A stretch of DNA of 64,000 nt from Asanoa siamensis (GTDB lineage: Bacteria > Actinomycetota > Actinomycetes > Mycobacteriales > Micromonosporaceae): contig NZ_BONE01000021.1 in the NCBI RefSeq assembly GCF_016862555.1, positions 53,781 to 117,780 of the forward strand. The letters run 5' to 3'. The translations under genes and the position numbers were made by a program. The notes below the pieces were generated by a model. The model saw only the letters and a list, made by a program, of their open reading frames with translations, ran no database searches and was not told the DNA's origin. Every line of letters starts with the position of its first letter. The first letter of the stretch is position 1. Below, piece after piece: positions 16,985 to 27,032 of the stretch.

Positions 16985-17539
16985 ATGGCCGGGGCAACCA
17001 CCGCATGGCGGCGCAACCTCGTCGGCAGCCTCGCGGTGGTGGCCGGCGTGCTCGCCCTGTCGCTGGGCCTCCCGGCGATCGACGACGCGCTGCCCGACGC
17101 CACCGTCTCCAGCACCGAACCCCTCGAGTTCTCCGGCAACGCCAGCGTGGTGCCGCCGCCGGACGCGACGGTCGTCGCCGAGCAGACCTCGCCCGACCAG
17201 GGCGTGGTCACGATGGCGGTCGACGGGGTGCGCTACCGGTTGACCGCCGAGTCGTTCCCCGGGACCCTGCAGCAACTCGCCGACCGGATCCGCGACCAGG
17301 TGCGCAACGTCGCCGGCATCCAGGCCATCTCCCCCGACCAGCCGGTCACCTCCGCCGGCGGCATCCGCGGCCTGCAGGCCACCTTCGTGGCCGAGAACCG
17401 CACCGGCTGGTACACGGTCTACCTGCGCGGCGGCACCGGGGTGACCGCGGTGGTCGACGGCAACGACGCGGGCGTCACCGAACACCGCGCCGAGTTGGAG
17501 ACCAGCGTCCGCACGGTCACGATCGACGAGCTGACATGA
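16985..17539 (+). CDS. Membrane-anchored extracytoplasmic protein, partner gene of PrsW
   Basis: A 184-residue protein with a short cytoplasmic N-terminus, a single membrane helix (about 11-30, LVGSLAVVAGVLALSLGLP) and an extracytoplasmic domain of about 140 residues. No named domain is recognised. Its stop overlaps the start of the PrsW gene as ATGA, so both are made together, suggesting it is a substrate, inhibitor or co-factor of that intramembrane protease. A -10-like GACAAT (16973-16978) lies six bases before the ATG, so the transcript may be leaderless. Confidence 0.78.
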   Translation: MAGATTAWRRNLVGSLAVVAGVLALSLGLPAIDDALPDATVSSTEPLEFSGNASVVPPPDATVVAEQTSPDQGVVTMAVDGVRYRLTAESFPGTLQQLADRIRDQVRNVAGIQAISPDQPVTSAGGIRGLQATFVAENRTGWYTVYLRGGTGVTAVVDGNDAGVTEHRAELETSVRTVTIDELT

Positions 17540-18951
17540 GCGTCGAGCAGGCGGCGCCCGTGCCCGGCCGCCGGCGGGTCTTCGACTCCTGGTCGGCCGC
17601 CGCCCGCTGGCCCGCCGTCTGGTTCTTCGTCGCGCTGAGCATCGCCGGCGTCGTGATCCTCGGCATCGCCTTCGGCCCGGCGATCGCCGAGTCGCCTGCG
17701 GCGTTCGTGCTGGCGGTCGTCCTGTTCGCGATCCACGGCGCGGTGTTCGTGGCGATCATCCGGACGGTCGACTGGCTGGAGCCCGAGCCGCGCTGGCTGT
17801 TCGCCGCCGCGATCATCTGGGGCGGGTTCGTGGCCAGCGCCAACGCCCTGCGGGCCAACACCGCGCTCGAGTCGATCCTGGTCAAGATGACCTCGCTGGG
17901 CTTCGTCCGTGACTGGGCCGCCGCGATCGAGGGGCCGACCGACGAGGAGATCCTCAAGACGCTCGGCATCGTGATGATCGTGCTGCTGGCCCGCCGCCAG
18001 ATCAACAGCGTGCTCGACGGCGTCGTGTACGGGGCCTTCGTCGGACTGGGCTTCCAGGAGATCGAGAACATCACCTACAGCCTCAACGCCGTGGCGGCCG
18101 CGGGCGACGACAGCCTCGGCGCGGTGGTGCAGACGTTCGTGGTGCGCGGGCTGCTCGCCGGGCTGTGGAGCCACACCGTCTACAGCGCGATCGCGGGCGC
18201 CGGGGTCGCGTACGCGGTGCTGCACCGGGAACGTTCGTGGTTCAACCGGATCGGTGTCGCGCTCGGCGCCCTCGCCCTGGCGTGGCTGATGCACTTCCTG
18301 TGGAACTCGCCGGCGGCCGCGTCGCTGACCGACTACGCCGGCGCCTACGGCACGCTGCTCGTGCTGTTCATCAAGGGGCTGCTGATCCTCGGCACGTTCC
18401 TGATCCTGCTGCACTTCTTCCGCAGGGACGAGTACGAGGGCCTGGCCGGCCCGCTGGAGAGCCTGCGCAACCCGTGGACCGCCACCCACAACGAGATCGT
18501 GGCGCTGCGGGGCTGGCGCAGCCGGGGCCGGGCCCGGTGGAACGCCTACGTTTACGGCGGCGTGCGCGCCTCCAGCCGCGTCCGGGCGCTGCAGCGCGCG
18601 CAGGCCGACCTCGCCGTGGGCATGCGGGACAACGGCGAGGCCGGGTACGCCGCCCGCCTGCCGGAACTGCAACGGGCCCGCTACGGCGTGGCCCAGGTCG
18701 GCATCGGCGACGCCGACGCGCTGCACCCGTCCACGATCACCGGGTGGGTCTCGTTCGTGCTGGCGTTCGGCGTCCTGTTCAACCCGATCTTCCTCGTCGC
18801 CCCGCTCGGCCTCCTGATCCACGGCGTGGCCCGGGCCCGGTCCACCCGCCAGCGGGCCGACCCGCGGCTGCGTACCGCCGCGGTCCTGGCCCTGGTCTTC
18901 GCCCTCGCCTACGTGCTGAGCGTGATCGCGCGGGCCGCGACCCTGACCTAG
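17536..18951 (+). CDS. prsW: PrsW-family intramembrane metalloprotease
   Basis: Polytopic protease of 471 residues. Family motifs are clear: PTDEEILKTLG with E137/E138 in the second hydrophobic block, DGVVYGAFVGLGFQEIENI, WSHTVYSAIAGAG and LAWLMHFLWN, which supply the acidic and histidine residues expected to bind zinc. About eight membrane segments lie before residue 300; a cytoplasmic Arg-rich region (300-400) and two closing helices follow. PrsW in Bacillus starts the release of an ECF sigma factor by cutting its anti-sigma factor. Here an ECF sigma gene follows 10 bp later, but that group normally lacks a membrane anti-sigma factor, so a direct link is only suggestive. Confidence 0.93.
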   Translation: MSVEQAAPVPGRRRVFDSWSAAARWPAVWFFVALSIAGVVILGIAFGPAIAESPAAFVLAVVLFAIHGAVFVAIIRTVDWLEPEPRWLFAAAIIWGGFVASANALRANTALESILVKMTSLGFVRDWAAAIEGPTDEEILKTLGIVMIVLLARRQINSVLDGVVYGAFVGLGFQEIENITYSLNAVAAAGDDSLGAVVQTFVVRGLLAGLWSHTVYSAIAGAGVAYAVLHRERSWFNRIGVALGALALAWLMHFLWNSPAAASLTDYAGAYGTLLVLFIKGLLILGTFLILLHFFRRDEYEGLAGPLESLRNPWTATHNEIVALRGWRSRGRARWNAYVYGGVRASSRVRALQRAQADLAVGMRDNGEAGYAARLPELQRARYGVAQVGIGDADALHPSTITGWVSFVLAFGVLFNPIFLVAPLGLLIHGVARARSTRQRADPRLRTAAVLALVFALAYVLSVIARAATLT

Positions 18952-18961
18952 GCTTCGGATC

Positions 18962-20197
18962 GTGGGCACGGAAGAGCTGCTCAGGGAGCTGGCACCGCAG
19001 GTGCTGGGCGCGCTCGTGCGCCGGTACGGGCACTTCGACGCCGCCGAGGACGCCGTGCAGGAAGGGCTGCTCGCGGCCGCGACCCAGTGGCCCGCCGAGG
19101 GTGTGCCCGACGACCCGCGGGCCTGGCTGATCCGGGTGTCGTCGCGCCGGCTGATCGACCAGCTCCGCAGCGAGGAGTCCCGCCGGCTGCGCGAGGAGAG
19201 CGACTTCCGCCGCGACCCGGCGGCGACCCGGGTCGCGCCGCCCGCCGACGAAGGGGCGGCCGGCGACGACTCGCTGCTCCTGCTCTTCCTCTGCTGTCAC
19301 CCGGCCATCGCGGTGCCGGCCCAGGTCGCGCTGACCCTGCGCGCGGTCGGCGGGCTGACGACGGCGGAGATCGCGAGCGCGTTCCTCGTGCCCGAGCCGA
19401 CCATGGGCCAACGCATCAGCCGCGCCAAACAGAAGATCAAGTCGTCCGGTCTCGGCTTCGAGCTGCCACCGCCGGCGCAGTGGGCCGCGCGGCTGGACGC
19501 CGTGCTCCAGGTGCTCTACCTGATCTTCAACGAGGGCTACACCAGCTCCTCGGGGCCCGAGCTGGCCCGGGTCGAGCTGTCCGCGGAGGCCATCCGGCTC
19601 GCCCGGATGCTGCACCGGCAACTGCCCGACGACGGTGAGGCCGCGGGCCTGCTCGCGCTGATGCTGCTCACCGATGCCCGCCGCCCGGCCCGCACCGGAC
19701 CGGGCGGCGAGCTCGTGCCGCTCGACGAGCAGGACCGGTCGCGCTGGGACCGCACGGCGATCGCCGAAGGGGTCGCGCTCGTGTCGGCGGCGCTGTCCCG
19801 CACCCGGCCGGGCGCCTACCAGCTCCAGGCGGCGATCGCGGCCGTGCACGACGAGGCACCGGACGCCAAGGCCACCGACTGGCCCCAGGTGCTGGCGCTC
19901 TACGACCTGCTGGAGCGGGTCAGCGACTCCCCGATGGTGCGGCTCAACAAGGCGGTCGCGGTCGCCATGGTGTCGGGTCCGCAGGCGGGGCTCGACCTGC
20001 TCGCGACCCTCGACGGCGACGAGCGGGTGGCCCGGCACCACCGGCTCGCCGCGGTCCGCGCGCACCTGCTGGAGCTGGCCGGGGACACAGGTGGCGCCGC
20101 CGAGGAATACCGCGCGGCCGCCGACCGTACGCTCAGCGAGCCCGAGCAGCGCTACCTGCGCGACCGGGCCGACCGGCTGGCGGCCGGCACGCCATGA
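18962..20197 (+). CDS. ECF42-type RNA polymerase sigma factor with C-terminal TPR-like domain
   Basis: Sigma factor of 411 residues. Region 2 (about 5-75) contains VRRYGHFDAAEDAVQEGLLAA and ADP-like DPRAWLIRVSSRRLIDQLR; region 4 (about 115-160) has GGLTTAEIASAFLVPEPTMGQRISRAKQKIK. The remaining 250 residues form the helical repeat domain that defines ECF42, including LYLIFNEGYTSSSG and RLNKAVAVAMVSG. Members usually sit next to a YCII/DGPF-domain gene; none is here. GTG 18962 follows the TAG of prsW, and TAGGCT at 18949-18954 could serve as a -10 for leaderless transcription. The stop overlaps the dinB start as ATGA, tying the sigma factor to a DNA polymerase. Confidence 0.93.
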   Translation: MGTEELLRELAPQVLGALVRRYGHFDAAEDAVQEGLLAAATQWPAEGVPDDPRAWLIRVSSRRLIDQLRSEESRRLREESDFRRDPAATRVAPPADEGAAGDDSLLLLFLCCHPAIAVPAQVALTLRAVGGLTTAEIASAFLVPEPTMGQRISRAKQKIKSSGLGFELPPPAQWAARLDAVLQVLYLIFNEGYTSSSGPELARVELSAEAIRLARMLHRQLPDDGEAAGLLALMLLTDARRPARTGPGGELVPLDEQDRSRWDRTAIAEGVALVSAALSRTRPGAYQLQAAIAAVHDEAPDAKATDWPQVLALYDLLERVSDSPMVRLNKAVAVAMVSGPQAGLDLLATLDGDERVARHHRLAAVRAHLLELAGDTGGAAEEYRAAADRTLSEPEQRYLRDRADRLAAGTP

Positions 20198-21225
20198 CCG
20201 CGCTGCTGCACGTCGACATGGACCAGTTCGTGGCCGCCGTGGAGATCCTGCGCCGGCCGGAGCTGCGGGGCCGGCCGGTGGTGGTCGGCGGCGCGGGCGA
20301 CCCGACGGCGCGCCGGCAAGTGGTCTCGACGGCCTCGTACGAGGCGCGGGCCTTCGGTGTCCACTCCGGAATGCCGCTGCGCCGGGCGGCCCAGCTCTGC
20401 CCCGAAGCGGTGTTCCTGCCGACCGACCCGGCCGCGTACGGGGAGGCGTCGGAGCGGGTGATGGCGGTGCTGCGCCGGTTCCCGGTCGACGTCGAGGTCT
20501 GGGGCTGGGACGAGGCGTTCGTCGGTGGCGACATCGCCGACCCGGAGGCGCTGGCCGCGGAGCTGAAGGCGGCGGTCTTCGCGGAGACCGGGCTGACCTG
20601 CGCGATCGGCATCGGCGACAACAAGCTGCAGGCGAAGATGGCGGCGCGGTTCGCCAAACCGGGCGGCATCCACCGGCTCACCACGGCCGGCTGGATGGCG
20701 GTGATGGGCGAGCGGCCCGCGGCCGACCTGTGGGGCATCGGCCCGAAGACCAGCCGCAAGCTCGACGAGCTCGGGTTGCACACGGTCGCCCAGCTCGCCG
20801 CGGCCCCGGAGGCGGATCTGGTCGACCGGTTCGGCCCGCGGCAGGCGGCGTGGCTGCCCGTGGTCGCGGCGGGCGGCGGCGACACCCAGATCAACACGGA
20901 GCCGTGGGTGGCGCGGTCGCGCAGCCGCGAGAACACGTACGCCGAGGATCTGTCCGATCTGGACGTGATCTCCCGCGAGGTCGCCGCGATGGCTCGCGCG
21001 CTGACCGCCGAGGTGGTCGCCGACGGCCGCGAGATCACCCACGTGGCGGTGAAGGTGCGCTACGTCAGCTTCTTCACGCCCACCCGCGAGATGAAGCTGC
21101 GGTCCGGGCCGACCACCGATCCCGAGGCGGTCGAGCAGGCGGCGGTCAGCCTGCTCGCGAAGTTCGAGTGGCGGCGCCCGGTGCGACTGCTCGGCGTGCG
21201 GGTCAATCTCGCAATGCCGGACTGA
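20194..21225 (+). CDS. dinB: DNA polymerase IV family (DinB2-like), altered steric gate
   Basis: Y-family translesion polymerase of 343 residues. Catalytic acids are in HVDMDQF (D8) and WGWDEAF (D-E), the fingers carry STASYEARAFGVHSGMPL, the thumb has LWGIGPKTSRKLDELGL and the little finger has RSRENTYAEDL. The residue after F12 is V13, where most DinB proteins have an aromatic steric gate that excludes ribonucleotides; mycobacterial DinB2, with a leucine there, uses ribonucleotides readily. The protein ends right after RLLGVRVNLAMPD with no recognisable clamp-binding motif, again like DinB2. Its ATG overlaps the sigma factor stop. The 3' end overlaps the convergent oxidoreductase by 23 bp. 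Confidence 0.93.
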   Translation: MTALLHVDMDQFVAAVEILRRPELRGRPVVVGGAGDPTARRQVVSTASYEARAFGVHSGMPLRRAAQLCPEAVFLPTDPAAYGEASERVMAVLRRFPVDVEVWGWDEAFVGGDIADPEALAAELKAAVFAETGLTCAIGIGDNKLQAKMAARFAKPGGIHRLTTAGWMAVMGERPAADLWGIGPKTSRKLDELGLHTVAQLAAAPEADLVDRFGPRQAAWLPVVAAGGGDTQINTEPWVARSRSRENTYAEDLSDLDVISREVAAMARALTAEVVADGREITHVAVKVRYVSFFTPTREMKLRSGPTTDPEAVEQAAVSLLAKFEWRRPVRLLGVRVNLAMPD

Positions 21226-22064
21226 CCACATCGGCCAGTCGGTCGACCTGGTCCAGCGTGGGCGCCGTGGGGTTGAGATAGAACTCGGTCACGCCGGCCG
21301 CCGCGAAGGCCTTGACCGCTTCGCGGATCGATTCGGGTGTACGCAGGGCGCCGGCGGCGATCGTGTCGGCGTACTCGCCGAGGAACGCGTAGAAGTGCTG
21401 CAGGTAGGCCAGCGACTGGAGTTCGGCGCTGGGGCCGAGGGAGTAGTGGGCCAGCACGGAGATCCGCGGCTGGCCGTCGCGGCCCGCCTCCTGCCAGGCG
21501 GCCCGCACCCGGGCGACGTAGTCGATCACCTGCGCCGGCGACGCGCCGCCGAGCGACCCGCCCGCGCCCCAGGCCACCAGGCGCCGAAGCGCCGGCTCCC
21601 CGGCACCCCCGATCAGCACCGGCACCGCCCGGCCGGCCGCGGGCGAGTGCTCGAGCTCGCCGGACCAGATCCGGTGGAGCTGCTCGACCAGCGAGTCGAA
21701 CTCCGGGCCGCGCTCGGCGAAGTCACGATCCAGGGCCGCGAGGTCGTCCGGGCGATTGCCGGGGGTCAGGCCCAACGTGAGCCGGGTCCGCCCGATCTGG
21801 TCGACCGTGGCGGCCATCTTCGCCAGTAGTGCCGGCGGGGTACGCCGAGTCCAGCATGAGGTCGGCGAACAGCTCGATCCGGTTGGTCACGGCCGCGGCG
21901 GCAGCGAGCGCGGTGAGCGCGTCGTGGTTGGGGTAGGCGATGCGGTCGATCGTGGAGAGCCCGGCGAAGCCAAGGTCTTCGGCCCGCCGGGCCCACTCGA
22001 CGAGGGTGCGACCCGGTACGCCCGGGATCGCGTTGGGCAGGCCGATGCCGATCCTCACCCGCAC
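21203..22064 (-). pseudogene. F420-type LLM-class oxidoreductase, broken by a +1 frameshift
   Basis: The N-terminal half reads from GTG 22062-22064 (RIGIGLPNAIPGVPGRTLVE, then RIELFADLMLDSAYP) and the C-terminal half continues in another frame (PPALLAKMAATVDQIGRTRL to the stop at 21203). Removing one base from the GGGG run at 21837-21840 joins them as SAYPPALLAKMAATVD, exactly the family pattern for bacterial luciferase-like, F420-dependent enzymes; total length would be 286 residues. Either a real single-base insertion inactivated the gene or the run was miscalled. In frame, the enzyme would oxidise or reduce a small molecule with flavin or F420. Confidence 0.82.
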
Positions 22065-22085
22065 CAGCCTACGCCGGAATGTCCG

Positions 22086-22610
22086 TTATGCGATTCGGTA
22101 CGTGGGACGGATGGTCGCCCGGGCCAGGTCGTGGAAGGTGAGGTTGAAGCTGACCACGGCCGGCGAGACGTCCGGCGTGACGTCGAGCTGCTCGACGTCG
22201 ACCGCGTGCACCGTGAAGACGTACCGGTGCGGGAAGTCGCCCTGCGGCGGCGCGGCGCCGCCGTACGCCTTGGTGCCGTAGTCGTTGCGCACCGCGAACG
22301 CGCCGGCCGGCGGCTGCGCGCCCTGGGCCAGCGAGGTCACCGACACGGGCACGTTGACCAGCACCCAGTGCCAGAAACCGCTGTGCGTCGGGGCGTCCGG
22401 GTCGTAACAGGTGATCACGAAGCTCTTCGTGTGCTCGGGGAAGCCCGACCAGGAGAGCTGCGGCGACCGGCCCCCACCGCCGACGCTCGGGTCGGCGAAG
22501 GTGTCGGCCATCTGCTCGCCGTCGGTCACGTCGTCGCTGGTCACCGTGAACGACGGCTTCTGCGGCAGCAGGTCGTAGGGATCCGGCGGAACGGGTCGTT
22601 CGAGACTCAT
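22086..22610 (-). CDS. YbhB/YbcL (PEBP-like) family protein
   Basis: Phosphatidylethanolamine-binding-protein-fold protein of 174 residues, cytoplasmic as no signal peptide is seen. Ligand-site motifs are present: SPQLSWSGFP, CYDPDAPTHSGFWHWVLVNVP and the GTKAYGGAAPPQGDFPHRYVF stretch. ATG 22608-22610 is selected because the minus strand has AGGAAGG eight bases before it; the open frame extends 12 codons further without conservation. In bacteria these proteins have no settled function. It lies 14 bp downstream of the ATPase gene on the same strand and is probably co-transcribed with it. Confidence 0.9.
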   Translation of the reverse strand: MSLERPVPPDPYDLLPQKPSFTVTSDDVTDGEQMADTFADPSVGGGGRSPQLSWSGFPEHTKSFVITCYDPDAPTHSGFWHWVLVNVPVSVTSLAQGAQPPAGAFAVRNDYGTKAYGGAAPPQGDFPHRYVFTVHAVDVEQLDVTPDVSPAVVSFNLTFHDLARATIRPTYRIA

Positions 22611-22624
22611 GTGATCATCCTTCC

Positions 22625-23812
22625 TCAGCGTTTCGGCCAGTGCCACGACGGCTCGTCGAGCTTTCCCTGACCGACGACGTAGGTCTCGCCGTGCTCTTTC
22701 GCCAACTCGACCAACTGCAGGTCGGTGTCGCCGGCGTGGGTGTCGAGCGCGGACGCCAGCGCGCGCGAGTGGGTCACCACCACGATCTGCATCCGGTAGG
22801 CGGCGCCGGCGATCAGCGCCGCCAAGGGCCGGACCAGGTCGGGATGCAGGCTGTTCTCCGGCTCGTTGAGCACCAGCAGTTCGGGCGGCCGCGGGGTGAG
22901 CAGGGCGGCGACCCAGCTCAGGTACCGCAGGGTCCCGTCGGAGAGCTCACTCGCGTCCAGCGGGCGGAGCATCCCCGGTTGGGTCAGGCGCAGCGCGAAC
23001 CGGCCGGCGGTCGCGTCGATGCCGAGCCGGCTGCCCGGAAACGCGAGGTCGACGGCGGCGGCCAGGGCGTCGGCCTCGCCGACCTCCCGGATCGTCTGCA
23101 GCGCCGGCGCCAGGTCGGCACCGTCGGCGCTGAGCACCGGCGTGCGGGTGCCGATCGCGGCGGCCCGCATCGGCGCGTCGGCGTCGGTGCGCACCTGGTC
23201 GTAGAAGCGCCACGACCGGATCCGTTCCCGCAGCAGCATCAGGTCCGGCGCCAGCTCAGGGTCCACGAACTCGGCCAACATGCTGTCGTACGGCCGCAGC
23301 CGCAGCGTCGTGGCCCGCCAGGAACCGTCGGGCCCGCGCACGCCGACGGCGGCGTTGGTCCGCTCGGTCAGGCGCGTGCCCGGCCGCAGGACGGGACCCG
23401 TCCAGGTGACCTCCGCCTTGATCTCCGGGTCGAGCGCGAACAGCGTCGTGTCCGGGACGATCTGCGGCAGCCCGAGGTCGATCGCGTAGCCGAACGAGTC
23501 GCCGGCGAACCCCAGGCGGAGCGCGACCCGCTTGGACCGCACCGTGCCCTGCACCGGATGCTCCCCGGCGCGCACCGCCCGACCGATCGTCTCCGGACCG
23601 GCCCACAGCGTCGACGGCAGGCCGCCCTCGCGGGCCAGCGCGGCGACCGCGCCGTTGCGCGACGCCGCGGCGAGCAGGCGCAGCGCGCGGTAGAGGCTGG
23701 ACTTGCCCGTGCCGTTGGCGCCGGTCACCACGTTGAGCCGGCGCAACGGCAGGACCAGCCGGCGCAGCGACCGGTAGTTCTCCACCGCCAGGGTGACCAG
23801 CACCCGGACCAC
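22625..23812 (-). CDS. Orphan AAA-type ATPase (AAA15/RecF-like, ABC-class)
   Basis: Soluble ABC-class ATPase of 395 residues. It begins with VENYRSLRRLVLPLRRLNVVTG leading into Walker A GANGTGKSS (about residues 32-40), has the signature-like ELSDGTLRYLSWVAAL, Walker B ELLVLNEPENSLHPDL and switch THSRALASAL. The middle holds a substrate-like domain of about 180 residues rather than long coiled coils. No Toprim or other nuclease domain is fused or encoded beside it, unlike OLD, Septu or PARIS defence systems. GTG 23810-23812 starts the gene, 10 bp after the maltokinase stop side. The role may be DNA repair or nucleic-acid sensing; this is inferred only from the fold. Confidence 0.86.
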   Translation of the reverse strand: MVRVLVTLAVENYRSLRRLVLPLRRLNVVTGANGTGKSSLYRALRLLAAASRNGAVAALAREGGLPSTLWAGPETIGRAVRAGEHPVQGTVRSKRVALRLGFAGDSFGYAIDLGLPQIVPDTTLFALDPEIKAEVTWTGPVLRPGTRLTERTNAAVGVRGPDGSWRATTLRLRPYDSMLAEFVDPELAPDLMLLRERIRSWRFYDQVRTDADAPMRAAAIGTRTPVLSADGADLAPALQTIREVGEADALAAAVDLAFPGSRLGIDATAGRFALRLTQPGMLRPLDASELSDGTLRYLSWVAALLTPRPPELLVLNEPENSLHPDLVRPLAALIAGAAYRMQIVVVTHSRALASALDTHAGDTDLQLVELAKEHGETYVVGQGKLDEPSWHWPKR

Positions 23813-23822
23813 GCTAGCCCAG

Positions 23823-25138
<1,316 letters not shown>

Positions 25139-25142
<4 letters not shown>

Positions 25143-26956
25143 GAGTCCTCCATGTTCCGTTCGGCCGCCCGGGTCGGATCATCCTCATCGGACGGTGGGG
25201 TGAGCTGGAACCAGTAGAACCCATGGCCCGGTAGCGTCAACAGGTAGGGCAGCTGGCCGATGCGGGGGAACAGGACGCGTCCGGTCAGCTCGATCGGCGA
25301 ATAGCCCGACCACGCTTGCAGGTTCAGCTCGATGGGTTGGGGAAAGCGGGAAAGGTTGTTGACGCAGAGCACCACGTCGTCCTCATGATGGCGCAGGAAC
25401 GCCAGCACGGCGGGGTTGGAGCCGCCGAGCTCCTGGAACGTGCCGACCGCGAACGAGTCGTGCCGGCGGCGCACCGAAAGCATCAACCGGGTCCAGTTGA
25501 GCAACGAGGTCGAGCTGTCGCGCTGCGCCTCGACGTTGACGGACTGATAACCGTAGATCGGATCCTGGTTGACCGGCAAGTAGATCCGGCCCGGTGTCGA
25601 CGTGGAGAAACCGGCGTTGCGGTCGGGTGTCCACTGCATGGGCGTGCGGACGCCGTCGCGGTCGCCGAGCCAGATGTTGTCACCCATGCCGATCTCGTCG
25701 CCATAGTAGAGCACCGGTGAGCCGGGCAGGGAGAGCAGCAGCGCGGTGAACAGCTCCTGCTGGTTGCGGTCGTTCTCCAGCAACGGCGCGAGCCGCCGGC
25801 GGATGCCGATGTTGGCCTTCATCCGCGGGTCCTTGGCGTACTCGGTGTACATGTAGTCGCGCTCTTCGTCGGTGACCATCTCGAGCGTGAGCTCGTCGTG
25901 GTTGCGCAGGAAGATGCCCCACTGGCAGTTGGCCGGGATCGCCGGCGTGTTGGCCAGGATCTCGGAGATGGGGAAGCGCGACTCCCGCCGGACGGCCATG
26001 AAGATGCGGGGCATCAGCGGGAAGTGGAACGCCATGTGGCACTCGTCGCCACCGGACTCGGACTCGCCGAAGTAGGCCACCACGTCGGCGGGCCACTGGT
26101 TGGCCTCCGCGAGCAGCACCCGGCCGGGGAACTCGTCGTCGATCACCTTGCGGCAGTGCCGCAGGAAGGCGTGGGTCTCCGGGAGGTTCTCGCAGTTGGT
26201 GCCCTCGGACTCGAAGAGGTACGGCACGGCGTCGAGCCGGAAGCCGTCGATGCCGAGATCGAGCCAGAACCGCAGCACGTCGAGCATCGCGTTCTGCACG
26301 GCCGGGTTGGCGTAATTGAGGTCCGGCTGGTGCGAGAAGAACCGGTGCCAGTAGAACTGCCGCCGCACCGGGTCGAAGGTCCAGTTGGACTCCTCGGTGT
26401 CGACGAAGATGATCCGCGCGTCCGCGTACCCGTCGTCGCTGTCGCTCCACACGTAGAAGTCGCCGTACGGGCCGTCGGGGTCCCGCCGCGACTCCTGGAA
26501 CCAGGGGTGCTGGTCCGACGTGTGGTTCATGACCAGGTCCGTGATCACCCGGATGCCCCGCTTGTGCGCGGCGTCGAGCAGGGCGACGAAGTCGTCGACG
26601 GTGCCGAACTCGGGCAGCACCTTGTAGAAGTCGCGGATGTCGTAGCCGCCGTCGCGCAGGGGCGAGTCGTAGAAGGGCGGCAGCCAGAGGCAGTCGACCC
26701 CCAGCCAGGCCAGGTAGTCGAGCTTGTCGATGAGCCCGCGCAGGTCGCCGGAGCCGTCACTGTCGGAGTCGGCGAACGCCCGCACCAGCACCTCGTAGAA
26801 GACCGCACGCTGGAACCAGGTCTGGTCGACCGGGACGTTTCTGGCGTGGTGGAAGTCGTCGGAGGTGGGGTGCTCGACGATGCCGCGCTCGACGTGACTG
26901 CCCTCGGCCGGGTCCGGTGGCTGCACCGACACAGTTCCAGCCGTCACGTCAGTCAT
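25139..26956 (-). CDS. treS: Trehalose synthase / maltose alpha-D-glucosyltransferase
   Basis: GH13 enzyme of 605 residues that interconverts trehalose and maltose. The barrel carries [18 protein letters not shown], nucleophile in [13 protein letters not shown], acid/base in [14 protein letters not shown] and the third acid in [26 protein letters not shown] and [13 protein letters not shown] are TreS hallmarks. ATG 26954-26956 starts the protein at [11 protein letters not shown]; the frame is open to 27130 but upstream residues are not conserved. Unlike some TreS proteins it is not fused to maltokinase, which instead follows with an ATGA overlap. Its gene lies 76 bp after a glycosyltransferase gene on the same strand. 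Confidence 0.97.
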
Positions 26957-27032
26957 GACTTCCACGCTAATGCCGAATCGGCCTCGCCACAGGGTGACGG
27001 CGGTGCGGGCGCCCGGTTCGGCGAAGCTGATC

